DNA of 64,000 nt from Apoda limacodes (Eukaryota; Arthropoda; Insecta; Lepidoptera; Limacodidae). The position numbers and the translations under genes were made by a program. The stretch is taken from assembly GCA_946406115.1 (NCBI GenBank), contig OX291542.1, forward strand, positions 3,372,959 through 3,436,958, given 5' to 3'. The notes under the pieces were generated by a model, which was given only the letters and a program-made list of their open reading frames with translations, did no database searches and had not been told where the DNA came from. Shown here in pieces: positions 22,501 to 34,424 of this stretch (position 1 is the stretch's first letter; each line of letters opens with the position of its first letter).

Positions 22501-25360
22501 GATACCATCACTTTAATATGAATAATTATATTGTGTTGGATACCTACCTATATTTTGTCATAAAAACAAACACTATTATTAAAAATATCCCGAGACGATT
22601 ATCGTGTGTGGTTGGTTATGATGACACAATCACGCCAACATTAATTTCCTGCCGTGTGTATGTGTGGAAAATATACGACTACCAACTTACCTAAAAATTT
22701 TACAAATGAGATCCCATGCTGAGCTCATGGAAACAGCTAACGAAAACTTACACGTTGCAGCTAATGGGGGTTCGACCCATTACAACATAAAAGGTTTTCA
22801 GACAATTTGCACGCTATAATATTTTGATATTATTTAATTAACGGCTTGCATATATAAAGGTAATAAAGTTACTCTTAAAGTAAATTTTACGTACTTACAA
22901 AAGCGCCTCTATTAAATCTTAAGATTAACTTAAGATTAACTTAAGATTAACTTAGCACTCGCTAAATCAAACGTTGCAAAACATTAGTAAGCAGAAACAC
23001 ATTAAAATGTACAACTGTATCTAGACAATTGGTAAATTACCTTTAGCCTCTATTAGCCTTTTATCGCCGTAAACATTTTTCTATTATAAGTTAATAATAG
23101 TGTGAAATACTAAAATGGACAAAATAAATTATTTAGTTCCAATACGTCCATCTTCCTGCGGTAACCTCAGTAGGCCACAGTGTGTACAGCTGATTGACCA
23201 TTACGTCGTCAATTGTGTCGGGCTTTGAACTAACGGGGAAACCTGGAACAACACCAGCCCAGCCCCCGGTCGGTGCCACCACAGCGACACTGCGGCCGCC
23301 GCCTGTGCGCCGCGCTGCCGATGGTGCCGTGGTACCCACAAGTACAACAACTCTAAGCTATTTACATCACAGGTTATGTACCATTATCTATTAACTTTTG
23401 CTTTACAATCTTAAGATATTTTAAAGAGTGGCTTCATATAACAAATACTTACCGTTTTACTGTGAATCATGTAATATAGTAACAGCGTAAGACAAGTGGA
23501 AAGGATACTGAATTGTTACAATCAGGTTTTAACTCTTCTTAGACCCCGTGCTCATATCAATTTGCTACACAAATACCAATACTACCTAAGTCTAATGGAA
23601 AGTGTTGATTTATCTTTAAGCAAAAATGAGCAATAAGTTCATTTACTTGCTGTGTCTCACTTGCGAAACGCCTCTTCCCGTGGGAACTAAGAGATGAAAA
23701 GTAAATAATAATAACACTCTTATATACAAATGCAACATTGTGTATGAATTTTAAGTACTCCATTGACTAATACAAACATACGGGATATGATTTTTTATTT
23801 ATATGTAAAGAGGTTGAACATTTAAGGAAAGATTGTGGCTTCATTTAAATTCATTGATAAAATGAGATATATAATGTACTTTATGGTTATATGGCAACTC
23901 TAGACATACAGGATACCATATTTTTTGTGTCAATTGCTAAAAGCGACAAGATCTCGCAATGATCAACTTTTTGAATTTAGTAATACGGACTCTTCTTTAT
24001 TCTGTGGTGTGGACGTATTGTCTACATCCTATGATGTTATGAAAACTTGTACTCTAAAAGCTCCATTTTAACTTAAAAGTTAATATTTAGATGATTATTC
24101 TTATACATCGCCATTTCAATTATATTGTATCTAAATTAAGCAGAACCACAGTATTATTGTTATTAATATTTTATGTGATGTGATTAGTTTTTTTTCTCTA
24201 CCTACATCTCTAAGTTTTATATTTAAAACAATTAACAGGCCCTCAAAAGAAACAACAAATGAAAATAATAAGGACAAGTTACCTATTAAAAAATGCACAA
24301 CCATGCAATTTACCTGATTAGTAGTTTTGGTCCCGTTCGCAAACAATCCACAATTATTCAAGTTTAAATGCATGGTATGAATTTTGCACAAAAGTAAATA
24401 AATAAAAAAATGTCTAAATTTCTATGAATCATTACATTACCCACCTCAATTCCCACCGCCCAGCACTTTCACTCATTTTAAGAAAAACAATTACTATAGA
24501 TTATTGCATAAGCAGGTTCCTTAAGGGTGCTTACAGACTTCGGCCACCTAGATCTAAGGTCGATTTCACATGGAACCGCTTATTCGTATTGAATCATGTA
24601 TCACATAATTTCCCATATGAAAATGAAAATTTACTTAATTTATCAATTAATCATCAGCATCAGCTTAATAAGAGTCTCATGGGAGAATCTCATTAATGTG
24701 AGAACCTCAGTAAGATATCTCGACCTGGATCTTACAAACCACCCTGTATTTCACTATATATTCGGGGATCTCCTGAGATATATCCAGCTCTAGGAGTAAA
24801 ATCATACATCGATAAAACAAAAACGTTGTGAAGTGAGCAGTCTGATAAAGATCTTTTGTTTATTAGCGTTAGAAAACCTTAGAAGAAAGTTGGCTCGCAA
24901 GTATTAGGTCATTGGGCAAAGGCTTAAGCTTAAGGCTAGCTAGTGGTACAGATGTAGGCATTTTTGGAGTGCGCAGTGAGTGACATGCTTCAACAACAAC
25001 TACTAATTATTCAGAGTCAATATTTAAGTTAAATTACATTAAACTAGATCGTTTACTTATAATTGATGCTCCTATGTAAAGAAGATAATAAATGATACTT
25101 TGTTTCAGTACTTCATTCAAGTCCTAGTTCTAAAGTTTAAAATTATTTAGTAAAAATTAAACTACTTTCCTCAAATTATAATGACAAATTCCTATATGTA
25201 TTTTTTTCTTTCTCGCAACATATAAGTGTGTTAATTAATTAAATTTCAATTTATTTTATTTCTTACTTAACTCTAAACATCTGCAAGTAATCAACCCACC
25301 CTGGCCCGGTTGACTACATACCCCAAAAATAAATAGAAATTCAAACTCTAAAATAATGGC
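22501..25360. other. Mostly no gene recognised; 12-bp tandem repeat and a GC-rich block
   Basis: ttaagattaact is repeated three times at about 22918-22955. A GC-rich block at 23133-23345 could be an exon (listed separately). The rest is AT-rich without coding features. Confidence 0.35.
23133..23355 (-). other. Possible terminal coding exon, unrecognised
   Basis: A minus-strand frame ends ...VNQLYTLWPTEVTAGRWTYWN-stop-like, written here only in part (PTEVTAGRWTYWN), and is much GC-richer than its surroundings, with a NotI-type gcggccgc. The plus strand is also open, so direction is uncertain. Low confidence. Confidence 0.22.
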
Positions 25361-25512
25361 GCGCCCGTCCGGCGCCCGGGAGGGAAAGAGAAGGGATTTA
25401 TTGCTTATTTTTATTAGTACTAGGTCTCTAAACGTGTGACTACGACAGCATCAACTCGTGTGCTGCTGTAAGTAATCAAGTAATCGTCTTCGGTTGAGGT
25501 GTAAAGTATAAT
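25361..25512 (-). repeat. Right arm of a distant inverted repeat
   Basis: Starts aatggcgcgcccgtccggcg and ends gtcttcggttgaggtgtaaa. Pairs with 20641-20797. The 4.6 kb between the arms contains the minisatellite and no recognised transposase. Confidence 0.65.
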
Positions 25513-26500
25513 TGGATTTGAACTTCATAAGGTAAGTTCGTTTAATTCTCAATTATACACAGCTCAAGCTGCAAAGGTCCTCTTAGGTTTCTTGCACGTA
25601 TTTAATCAATTTGGTGCATAACTCGAGACGCGCTAGTGTCGGTATTTAAGAAACTTCGAAAGCCTAAATTAATCAAGCGGACCAATGATAAAGAAAGGAA
25701 ACTAAAAGGGTTCGGATTTCACTACATAGATATCTACAGAATACTTGCACACTATGCACTTAAGTATATGAAATCCCAAGCTCTTCGCAAAAACATATCC
25801 AGATCGCCGCAATAGTGCTCGAAACGCGGTGAAGGAATGTTGTCACTACGCGTTTTACAGATAAAGGTTTCTTTTATTTTTACTAATAGCCTTCAATTTG
25901 TATGGTTTTAGTGAATTTTAAGGCCAATAATTGCTATCAAATTCTGGTCAATTCAAATTCAAAGCGCGCATCAAATCTGATGCGTTACGATTTGGAATTC
26001 GCATCACAACCAACGCGTCGCACTGCTCCCAGCCTTAGAATGCCAAGACAACTATTATGCACGTCATATATATAATTTTGCACGTATTAAAATGCGGAGC
26101 GATAATTTTATCGTTTATTTATTTGTTAATCTCATTACAGTGGTGCCTGTCTAAAGGTAGAAACCGGTAGAAGGACATCTAAATAATCAAAGTCTGAAAT
26201 GTCATAAACTTGAAACATATTTCTCCTAACTCAGGTTTTTTTGAACCAATGCTTACTGAATTGAAATAGGACCATCACCGCCCAGCCCAACCCACTTAGG
26301 ACAGAAATTTCGGGAAGGAGTTTGTTATACATTGAAGACGACGTTCAAGAATGGATTTTGCGAAATTTTCAGGGGGAGAAATAGGGGTTGTAGTTTTTAT
26401 GAAAATCCGTCATATTTTACGTTAAATCCATAAAAAATGGAATTTGACTTTTTAACTGAAAATCAAGGATCCCCATAGGGGGTAAATTAAGGGATGGTTT
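25513..26500. other. No gene recognised
   Basis: AT-rich spacer downstream of NRS-B, with a repeat-like segment at 26270-26500. Confidence 0.3.
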
Positions 26501-26954
26501 CAAAAATCAGTTTTTCACTACGATTTTTTTTAAAAGTAGCGGTTTAAAAATACAATTTTGTTGAATTAAAAATGTTAAACAGGCTAGGTATGGACAAAGA
26601 TTTTTTGTTTACGGATTAGACTAACGGCTTCTTTGGATATTGGTCTTGAATGAGCACGAAACTTAGGATTTCAGTTGTTTTAAGGGCTTAAGGTACACAC
26701 AAAATACAAATAATAAGTTTTAATAATACACTAATACAAAGGAAACAAACATTTAAAAAATATTAACAATTCCTCTTTGTTATTCCTACATTAAAAAAAA
26801 AAACAATAAATAAATATCGAAACAAAGTTGTCAGACAAATCAACAAAGCTTCAAAACATTTAATTAATTAAAAAAAAGCCCCAACGGAATTTCTTCTGTA
26901 AGTGTTGCCTATTTTCTTAAATCCAGTTTTACTTGCTGTATAAAACTTTCAACA

Positions 26955-26977
26955 TCAATATTCCCATCTTCTGTTGC
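26955..26977 (-). CDS. NRS-B exon 4
   Basis: Acceptor ttttttacag. In phase with exon 3 it reads G-N-R-R-W-E-Y-stop. Translated only if the exon 3 stop is bypassed. Confidence 0.5.
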
Positions 26978-27359
26978 CTGTAAAAAAGTGTATTTGTTGT
27001 TAGTAGTATTAAATAATTAGGAAAACAAGTGCATTCATTCGTATTAAAATTTGTGTTTTAACGCGACCTAAATAATTAAAATTAAAAATCGGCCAAGTGC
27101 GAGTCGGACTCGCGCACGAAGGGTTCCGTACCATTATCTAAAAAACGACAAAAAAATCACGTTTGTTGTATGGTAGCCCCCTTTAAATATATATTTATTC
27201 TGTTTTTTAGTATTTGTTGTTATAGCGGCAACGGAAATACATCTTCTGTGAAAATTTCACCTGTCTTACTCTCACGGTTCACGAGATACTGCTTGGTGAC
27301 AGACGGACGGACGAAGGACGTACAGCGGAGTCTCAGTAATAGGGTTCAAAACCATAAAA

Positions 27360-27480
27360 TCTGTCTGAGTGTTGTCTATATATCATTTATTTTTATTTCC
27401 GAAAAAAAAAGTTTATTTGTATCCTTTGTCTGGTCCAATCGATTATACAAGTTTTACTTAGCGTAATGTGAAAAATTAGT
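27360..27480 (+). repeat. Truncated SINE (type 6) in NRS-B intron 3
   Basis: ctgtctgagtgttgtctata ... gtcctttgtctggtcc ... tacaagttttacttag. Matches 35940-36090 in NRS-C intron 3 at the same relative position. Its 5' part is lost next to a type 5 repeat. Confidence 0.5.
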
Positions 27481-27533
27481 ATTATTATATTTTTTAGTAT
27501 CTTTATTGATTGAGCAACATATAATCCATTTAC

Positions 27534-27842
27534 CTGGTTCGTTATCGTTAACGTTGTTAATGTTAATAATATTGTCATTAACGTTATTAGTATCGGCACT
27601 ATTTCTGTTATTTATTTATTTGTTATTTGCATTACTTTTGTTAGAATTTGTGTTGCCGTTGTTATTTTTGTTCTTATTATTGTTCTTATTTTGGTTCTCG
27701 TTATTGTTTCCATTTTTATTTCCATTTTGGTCAATATTTTTGTTTTCGTTAATGTTGCCATTTTTGTTTTCGTTGCCATTACCACTTCTATTACCATTAC
27801 TATTTTGACTTTTATTGCCAACAGGATTATTGTGAGGGACAG
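27534..27842 (-). CDS. NRS-B exon 3, Asn-rich repeat exon interrupted by TAA
   Basis: Acceptor aattacag, donor GTAAAT. Starts AVPHNNPVGN and continues as Asn-Gly/Asn-Lys repeats to an in-frame TAA at 27616-27618. Downstream of the stop the frame is again Asn-rich and reaches the donor in the right phase. Confidence 0.7.
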
Positions 27843-28431
27843 CTGTAATTAAATAATGTTTATCATTTAATTATTTACAAATCAGTTAATGTTATATATT
27901 TTTTAAAAAGTAGCCAGAAAGCCATTAGACCAAAGTTATATTTACAAAAAATACATACTCAAGGTATTCAATATAATAAATACACAAAGTTAAAACACTT
28001 TGTTTATTTTGCTGTAGGTACTCGAACTACTCGAACTATCTCTCCACTGTCATAAAATTTCAAGCTGACCATAAGATTTTAACAAAAGAATATTCGATGA
28101 GCGTACCGTTGGTTTGTAAAAAGCAGATCGGAAGCTGATAGAATGATAGGTTAGTAGATTGATCGGAATTACGTAAACCATTAGACGTATGTGCTTGATA
28201 CTTATACCCGAATATAAATAATAACTATACCATTAAGCTCTGAACGCCGTATGCAATTACTAACTGTGAAATAGTTAAGTTAACTATTTCTTATGTTTGG
28301 CGTCTGTGCTAATGGGGTGATGACGAGGTAGATACAATGACGAGTGGTACTTTGATAAGACAGAACAGCTTGTAACAAGACTTGGGTGAATTAGAAAATT
28401 TTATCAACTAAAGCAAGGCCCTAGTATAAAA

Positions 28432-28800
28432 AAAACCCGACTGTAGAAACAATAAGAACTAAAAAGAAATTTAAAAAATACTAAATATTTAACTATAAGC
28501 AGACGGGACTCATTTCAATGCAATTTCAAATAATGTACTGATTGCGCGCACTGTAGTAGTTACATTAAAAACTTATTAACCTGCACATTTAAGCGCATAA
28601 AATCCGCCATTTTGATTTTCTTAAGAATTTTATGTACCCAGTGTCACTCTCACAATTGAGACGAATTTAATGACTCCTCTCAAGCTCTTCTCTAAAATCC
28701 ATGAAGCCGTTTAGGCTACAGAGCGTGCCAAAGAAATGGACATACATACATACATACACTCGAAAAACATTACCCTCCGTTCTTCGGCAGTCGGGTAATG
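28432..28800 (+). repeat. Short element with CCCGACTG/CAGTCGGG ends
   Basis: cccgactg at 28436-28443 is inverted as cagtcggg at 28788-28795. Contains (CATA)n. Lies in NRS-B intron 2 and is absent from NRS-C. Confidence 0.55.
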
Positions 28801-28896
28801 ACGGCTGCACGATGGTAATATAGAGATTAATTTCTACTGCAAGCAAAGTTCAAATCGCTGTATTTAATAGTGTACAAGGGTATCACTACAATTTAC

Positions 28897-28948
28897 CTTT
28901 TGTTGCTTGTGCTGTATGTGGTGGGACCGCACTGTGCACGTACACCGC
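28897..28948 (-). CDS. NRS-B exon 2
   Basis: Acceptor ttttcag, donor GTAAAT, 52 nt. Codes AVYVHSAVPPHTAQATK. The likely signal cleavage is after VHSA. Confidence 0.72.
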
Positions 28949-29261
28949 CTGAAAAATTTAAGAATAGTTTTGATATCTAACTCCACTTACGCCTGATGGT
29001 AAGTAGATACAACATGGTGATCGTACACAAGTATAAGAAACAAATATATTTACCGCAGCCTTTATCGTTACCCCTTTGAAGTAGGTAATTCAAGTTATCA
29101 ATAGGTATTTCTAAATACGGAAAAACGTATTTTAATTGTTGAAATTTGGTGTATGTTAAAAAATATTATGTTTTGAATAGAAACATTATTATTCTGATTA
29201 TAAGTTTCTATGAATAAGACGATTTTTTCTGTGTGTAAAATTATACTTTGCATTGATATAA

Positions 29262-29410
29262 ATATACGCCTCCTCGAGTGGTGTCCTCCTTGCCGTGGCA
29301 AGTCGGTCCGTTGTAAACATCTGGGTGGCTTGTGGCAGCCGACCTATTCTGCACGTCATTGGCCTTTGGGTAGGGGCTTTTATAACCACACCCGGCGAAA
29401 TCCCAATAAG
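29262..29410 (-). repeat. GC-rich insertion in NRS-B intron 1
   Basis: gggatttcgccgggtgtggt on the minus strand, ending near ctcgaggagg. NRS-C lacks it at the corresponding site (around 37300). Confidence 0.4.
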
Positions 29411-29879
29411 AGAAAGAAATGAGCATAGTGTTTCCCATGCGTCTCTCTAAAAGAAGATGATAACTCCTGGAATCCTGGAAGAGAGACATTAACTAAGGAC
29501 TGCTTGTGGACAACGCTAGGTTTAAGTCGCCTTTAAGTACTGTAACAGGTCGGGGATACCTGATAGCTATTTAGGGGAAGTGGAAGAGACATAATCTTAT
29601 TATTATTAATCACAAATCTATGGTTAGGTCGCTTCTATAAGGAAAAAGGAGTGATTTTAAATCCATACAATTGAAAGGAAAACGAATACGGAAAATACAT
29701 GCAGATTAAGATAAGTAGAATGACAGTTGAGTGGAAAATATAGGAAAAAACATGCAGATTTTTATAAATGTATCTCAAGTTGCGCCCCCAGTATATCTTC
29801 AGTAATCATTATAAGCCGGCGAGTGACTTAAGAGTTGCAGTACCCATATTAATTAATTTATAAAAACTTTATACTTGCC

Positions 29880-30212
29880 AGCCTTCATATGTCCCCACTG
29901 CTGGGGCACGGCCTACCCTCTTAAGCGAGGGTGATTGGGCCATAGTCCACATGCGGGCCCAGTGCGGATTGTGGACTTTACATACGTAATTTTTTTTTCT
30001 TGACGTATGCAGGTTTCCTCACGATGTTTTCCTTCACCGAAAAGCCAGTGGTGTGAATAAATCAATCAGTGTACTTGAGAAATAAGGAAAAGACTCATGG
30101 GTACACGCCGACCCCGGGGTTCGAACCTCCGCCACTTGGGACGTGAGGGGTGAAATTTAAACCCCTCGGCCACCACCGACTTATTTAAACCCCTCGGCCA
30201 CCACCGACTTTA
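29880..30212 (-). repeat. tRNA-derived SINE (type 1) in NRS-B intron 1
   Basis: B box GGTTCGAACC (30118-30127) and A-box ggccgaggggttt (30160-30173) on the minus strand. Its head is duplicated: ttaaacccctcggccaccac occurs twice (30157 and 30185). Confidence 0.6.
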
Positions 30213-30246
30213 AAATATAAACTTTATAAATAACTGAAATACTCAC

Positions 30247-30282
30247 CATTAATGCTAAGCTTAAAACTACAGCAGTTTTCAT
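30247..30282 (-). CDS. NRS-B exon 1 (signal peptide start)
   Basis: Codes MKTAVVLSLALM, then donor GTGAGT. Differs from the C copy by one residue (Ser for Cys). Confidence 0.7.
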
Positions 30283-30347
30283 TTTTCAGATATAAGTGTA
30301 ATCTTGCACTTCTAATGAAGATGTAACTAAAACATGTCTGCGCACTT

Positions 30348-30390
30348 CTTATAAAGTATTTGATACAAAACCTATCACTGATGTTTGCTC
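30348..30390 (-). promoter_or_regulatory. NRS-B promoter: TATA box and conserved upstream block
   Basis: TTTATAAG (30348-30355) lies about 70 bp before the start codon, with an upstream block GAGCAAACATCAGTGATA (30373-30390). Both are present in the same order and spacing upstream of NRS-C. Confidence 0.55.
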
Positions 30391-30452
30391 TTAGTTTTAT
30401 TTTTAGTTATTGTGATTAAGATTATTCATTAGTTCTATCTAAAGATTTATAT

Positions 30453-31384
30453 TATGCTGATTGAATGAAAATCTTAAAAAGAAAGGTACATGTATTTTTA
30501 TTTTACATTAAACAGCTGCACCGATATGTACATAATGAGCTAAAGTAACGTCATTAGGGATACATAAAGAACATTGATTTATATTGTTTGTGTTCATACG
30601 ACAATTAAAAGGCTCAGAAAAATATATTAAATGTTTTATTTGAGAACTGAATTATTTACATATGGAATCTATTTTACAGAATTGATCCAAATGAAGTGGT
30701 GTTTGTACTAGAGAAAAATATTACTAAGTGCGCTTTGATTATACATACATATTTTTCAATTATGTGCGAAGTTATGCAACGGCAGGTGTGGACAGTCGTT
30801 TAGTGGTAACCGCTAACGCCACATTTTTCTGAGCTTCGCTGGTGCTTTGGAGTTTATATTAAACTCTCGTATGACAACAGTAGCAAAGCAAAAGTAAGAG
30901 GTATAAAAAAAATGAATATATATTTCGAGTTCGGGTGTTTTAAGTCGGGAAGATATGAGGGAGAGAAGGCTAAGGCAAAACAATATTTATTCGGCCATAT
31001 GCAGGGAATTAATTCTCACAACTTAAAATGGTCACCTAGAGTACTGTAGAGTAAATAATAATAGTTTGTTACACATTTTTCAAGAACTCGTGCTAAGTTC
31101 AATAAACAATAATAAACTAAAAAAACGAAATGTTCAAAGCTTATGTTCAGAAGTGGACTGGATTAAACTCTATCTTTAGAATGAATGTATTATGGTCAAT
31201 AAATAGTAACTATTTTATAACCGGCCCTTTAACGTAATTATTAAGTTGTTTTTTCTTACAATCAGAATATTTTCACCTAACTTAATAATAAAAACAAGAA
31301 TAATATGATGGTGCTCAATAATTACAATGATTTTTCTTCTACAATATAGCACTACTCTTATTAAAAGAATGCATCAACGTTTTT
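30453..31384. other. No gene recognised
   Basis: AT-rich spacer upstream of NRS-B. Confidence 0.3.
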
Positions 31385-31765
31385 ATCTGGGTCACTGTTG
31401 TTTGTAAAAAACTTTTTAACAAAAAAAAACAAATGGCTTCAAAAATATGCACTAAAAAGGTAATTTTTTTTTTTAATTATTTACTTTTTAGTGACGAATT
31501 GCTTTTTTCGTATTCTAAATACATAAATACTACTAACAAAATGTTATACAATCATCCACATAAAAATTAAGACTTATAGGGTTTTCTCATGGATGTCACT
31601 GTCAGAACTGGACCAAATTGAAACAGGACTACACGGGAAGGCCAGCTTTCAAATAAAAAAAGAATCATAAAAATCAGTTTACCCAGTCGAAAGTTCTGAG
31701 GTAACAAACATAAAAACGATACAGTCGAATTGAGAACTCCTTTTTTGAAGTCGGTTGAAAATACC
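31385..31765 (+). repeat. Interspersed repeat ending tttttgaagtcggttg (type 7)
   Basis: Starts near acaaatggcttcaaaaatat, ends gagaactccttttttgaagt. A related copy is at 47555-48090. Confidence 0.5.
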
Positions 31766-31799
31766 TGTCGAGGCCAGTCAAGTGTGCATCAAATTAAAT

Positions 31800-32290
31800 T
31801 AGACAGGGCAAATAAAAATTTGGTGAACCGCTGAGCCGAATTTGATGACATCTAAAATGGGGATAACCTTAGGGAAGGAGATATCTATTTGAATATGGTC
31901 AAGTGTAAGTTGGATTAGCACAGATAGAATGAGGTTTAATTTGTCATTAATACTAATGAGCAAATAGGTAATCCGTTTAATTAACAGCGGACTACGAGTT
32001 GGCAGCTTGTAACATTTTCAGCAACAAAATAAAAAAAACAAATAAATGAAACAATAAAACATATTCCTATTGAATAGTTTTATCCTTTGTCTAACAATAA
32101 TATATTATGTAAACATAAACTATTTTAATACATTGTTATTTTGAACGAACTATTTGTCAACTTTAGTGATGTAGTGTTAACTTCAGATTTTAAGGGTTCT
32201 GTACTTCCAAAGGTTAAAACAAAATTCTTACGTGTCTATTGTTATTTTGTCTGACAGTTGATGAATATCTATTTTCTAAGAAACAGCTAT
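31800..32290 (+). repeat. Interspersed repeat (type 4)
   Basis: Collinear with 13895-14345, including cctttgtctaacaataatat and gaactatttgtcaactttag. Confidence 0.6.
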
Positions 32291-32379
32291 GACGTCTATA
32301 ATAACATTAATATCAAAAAAGAATTAAAAGTTTCTAACTCAAACCAAGTGTAGTCATTTGCACCCACATTACTATACTG

Positions 32380-32460
32380 TCTTTTTTTTTTTTTTTTTTT
32401 TATACTACTAAGGTGGCAAACAAGCCTGGTAAGCGGTCACCGTAGCCTATGTGCGTATCT
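32380..32460 (-). mobile_element. CR1-like 3' tail fragment
   Basis: Poly-T then aggtggcaaacaagcctggt and ggtcaccgtagcctatg, the 3' end of the element at 15979-19626. Confidence 0.6.
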
Positions 32461-33117
32461 GAGGCACTAACTGGAGATCAAAATGTCTTGTTTTTCAAAG
32501 AAGATTTAATAGCATACGTAAATATCTTAAAACAAGCAGTTTTAACACTGTTTTAGGCGCATGGAGTCAATAAAATTTCGTAAAACAAAAATGTTAGAGT
32601 GTTCACAGCTCCAGCGCTCTTTCTAACTATTATCTATTTCTAACCGACGATAGTAAAAACGGTTGTTCTGAATTCAATTGCATATATATATATATATATA
32701 GTTCGGGCGTAACTTTGTATAAAGCAGTCCGATTTTAATGAATTTTTATTGGATGTATACCTCCAACTTTAATACAAAAAAATCCACGCAAATTAAGGGA
32801 ATATGTTCGAATATGGTCAGGCTGCTGCCCGCCTGTTTGCACTTGTCGTTTACAGACAGAGTCGAGTGTCAATCCTGGAAATAAATAAGGTAAACGGTCC
32901 TTCTGGATGCCGATGAATGAATTCATTTCTATGCGTCCCTTGAGGTAAACCAACATGTTGAGATAAGTAAGTGGTAACACGTAAGAGCAGTAGCAGAATA
33001 ATATACCCACATTGCCAGTTATTGACAAACTATACGAAGTAAGTCAGACTTGGACACGGGGAGAACAAAAGTGAGCTCACAATAGGGTAGATTTCAGTTC
33101 CACGGAGAGAAGAAGAA

Positions 33118-33375
33118 AAAGGGGTTTCTTATAGGCAGTAGGGGGAAGGAGGAGGGGAAGACAAGGGAAGGTGAGGTAGAGGTTTTAATAGTAATTTACC
33201 ACTACCCGCTCATCATCACTTCTTCTTTCCTGTATACATCCTCTTTCTTATCACCGCTTTTTTCACCCCATTCCTCCTCCGCTCCTCTCCCCCTACGACG
33301 TCTTCTTTCTCTCATCTCTCCTCACTCCCATTTCCACGCCTTCTTCCCTATCTTTTCTTCTTACCCTTTAAATTT
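33118..33375. repeat. Purine-rich tract followed by pyrimidine-rich tract
   Basis: 33118-33182 is almost all G/A and 33220-33375 is mostly C/T, giving a loose inverted repeat. Confidence 0.45.
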
Positions 33376-33469
33376 TGTTTACCAATAAAAACCTTAAAAT
33401 TCCTATTACATAAGTACCTATGAAACCGTTGACATGAAAAAATATTAGAATTTTAGGAATAAAAATACC

Positions 33470-33530
33470 AAAAGCCATTTATGATAAGCATAGATATCGA
33501 TTTTTTTTATGGTTTTCATAAATGGCTTTT
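33470..33530. repeat. Perfect 14-bp hairpin
   Basis: aaaagccatttatg (33470-33483) and cataaatggctttt (33517-33530), loop 33 nt. Confidence 0.6.
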
Positions 33531-33649
33531 TGTTTTTCAAAATTCGGTAAATAGGACTAAAAGAAATAGTAAGCATTGCACAGAATTCTCTAAGACTTTT
33601 AAAATTATAACTTTTCAGAAGGACTATCACTTCGCAACGAATATTTTTT

Positions 33650-33870
33650 CCAGCGGTCACCGTAGCAAATGGACGTTTACAACACCAGGGGCAATACTCG
33701 CGCGTTGTCGACCCTTTAAAAGTGTAATAACTTATTTTTTGAAGAACCCGCCATTGTCCATCCTTAGAGAAAACCTTGGCAGTGACCTCGTTTCACAGCC
33801 CACGCGTTCGCGGGAGGTAGTTTTTCTGAAACCGCACTGAATATGACGATTTCCGATGCCGAGCGGTGCA
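33650..33870 (-). mobile_element. CR1-like 3' fragment
   Basis: gcggtcaccgtagcaaatgg through the ctttctaccattgcaccgct region corresponds to the last 220 bp of the 16.0-kb element, without its tail motif. Confidence 0.6.
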
Positions 33871-34424
33871 ATGGTAGATATACCGACGATATATCCACTC
33901 CGGCAACGCCGACTTTTGGCGCCTTAGATCTCAGACACTAGAAGCGACTTGTACAAGTGGAGACTTATCACCTGAAACTTATTTCTTTTAATTTGCTAAT
34001 ACAAGATAAGTACCCAAGAGTCGTCCTTTGAGATCTTCGGAGGGGAGAGACCTTGTCAGAAGTGTCTAAAACCAGTCTGTCGAGATTTCTTATTCCGCTA
34101 AACGGCTTATAACTCTGGAACTATGGTTCATATCGACTTCAAACATGTAAACGATACAGAAGGCTTGTCCCTACCCTTGGCGAAACAAAATCTGAAATCA
34201 GTCAATGAGGTCAAATAACAAACCGTTGTTAGCTGTAGTCCAAAATATAGCCTAGCCAGATTTTTAGAGCTCCGTACCCAAAGAACTAAGCTTACACTAC
34301 GACTATCGGTCGGTCTATTTGCCTGCGATTGTCTGCCTGTCTGACTGTCCCACATTTAAAGGGCTCTATGTTTGAGAGCGATTTTTTTTACAGAATTTGT
34401 GTTATGAGAAATTTTTTTTTTATA

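Larger units (their letters stand above)
26955..30282 (-). pseudogene. NRS-B: Asn-rich secreted gene copy with an internal stop
   Basis: Exons 30247-30282 (MKTAVVLSLALM), 28897-28948 (AVYVHSAVPPH...), 27534-27842 (Asn-rich) and 26955-26977 (G-N-R-R-W-E-Y-stop), phases 0, 1, 1. The repeat exon is 102 codons long, but codon 75 is TAA (27616-27618), so the product would stop at about 104 residues, after NANNK, and lose the conserved tail. The stop lies in an AAATAAATAAATAAC run where the sister copy C has a Tyr/Asn stretch. Promoter, splice sites and signal peptide are intact, so a shortened secreted protein is possible; I score it as a probable pseudogene. The introns hold a SINE (29880-30212) and two short repeats (28432-28800, 27086-27345) absent from C. 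Confidence 0.65.

Noticed and set aside
24424..24696. 90-codon plus-strand frame
   Set aside because: No homology recognised, no splice context, ordinary composition for AT-rich spacer.
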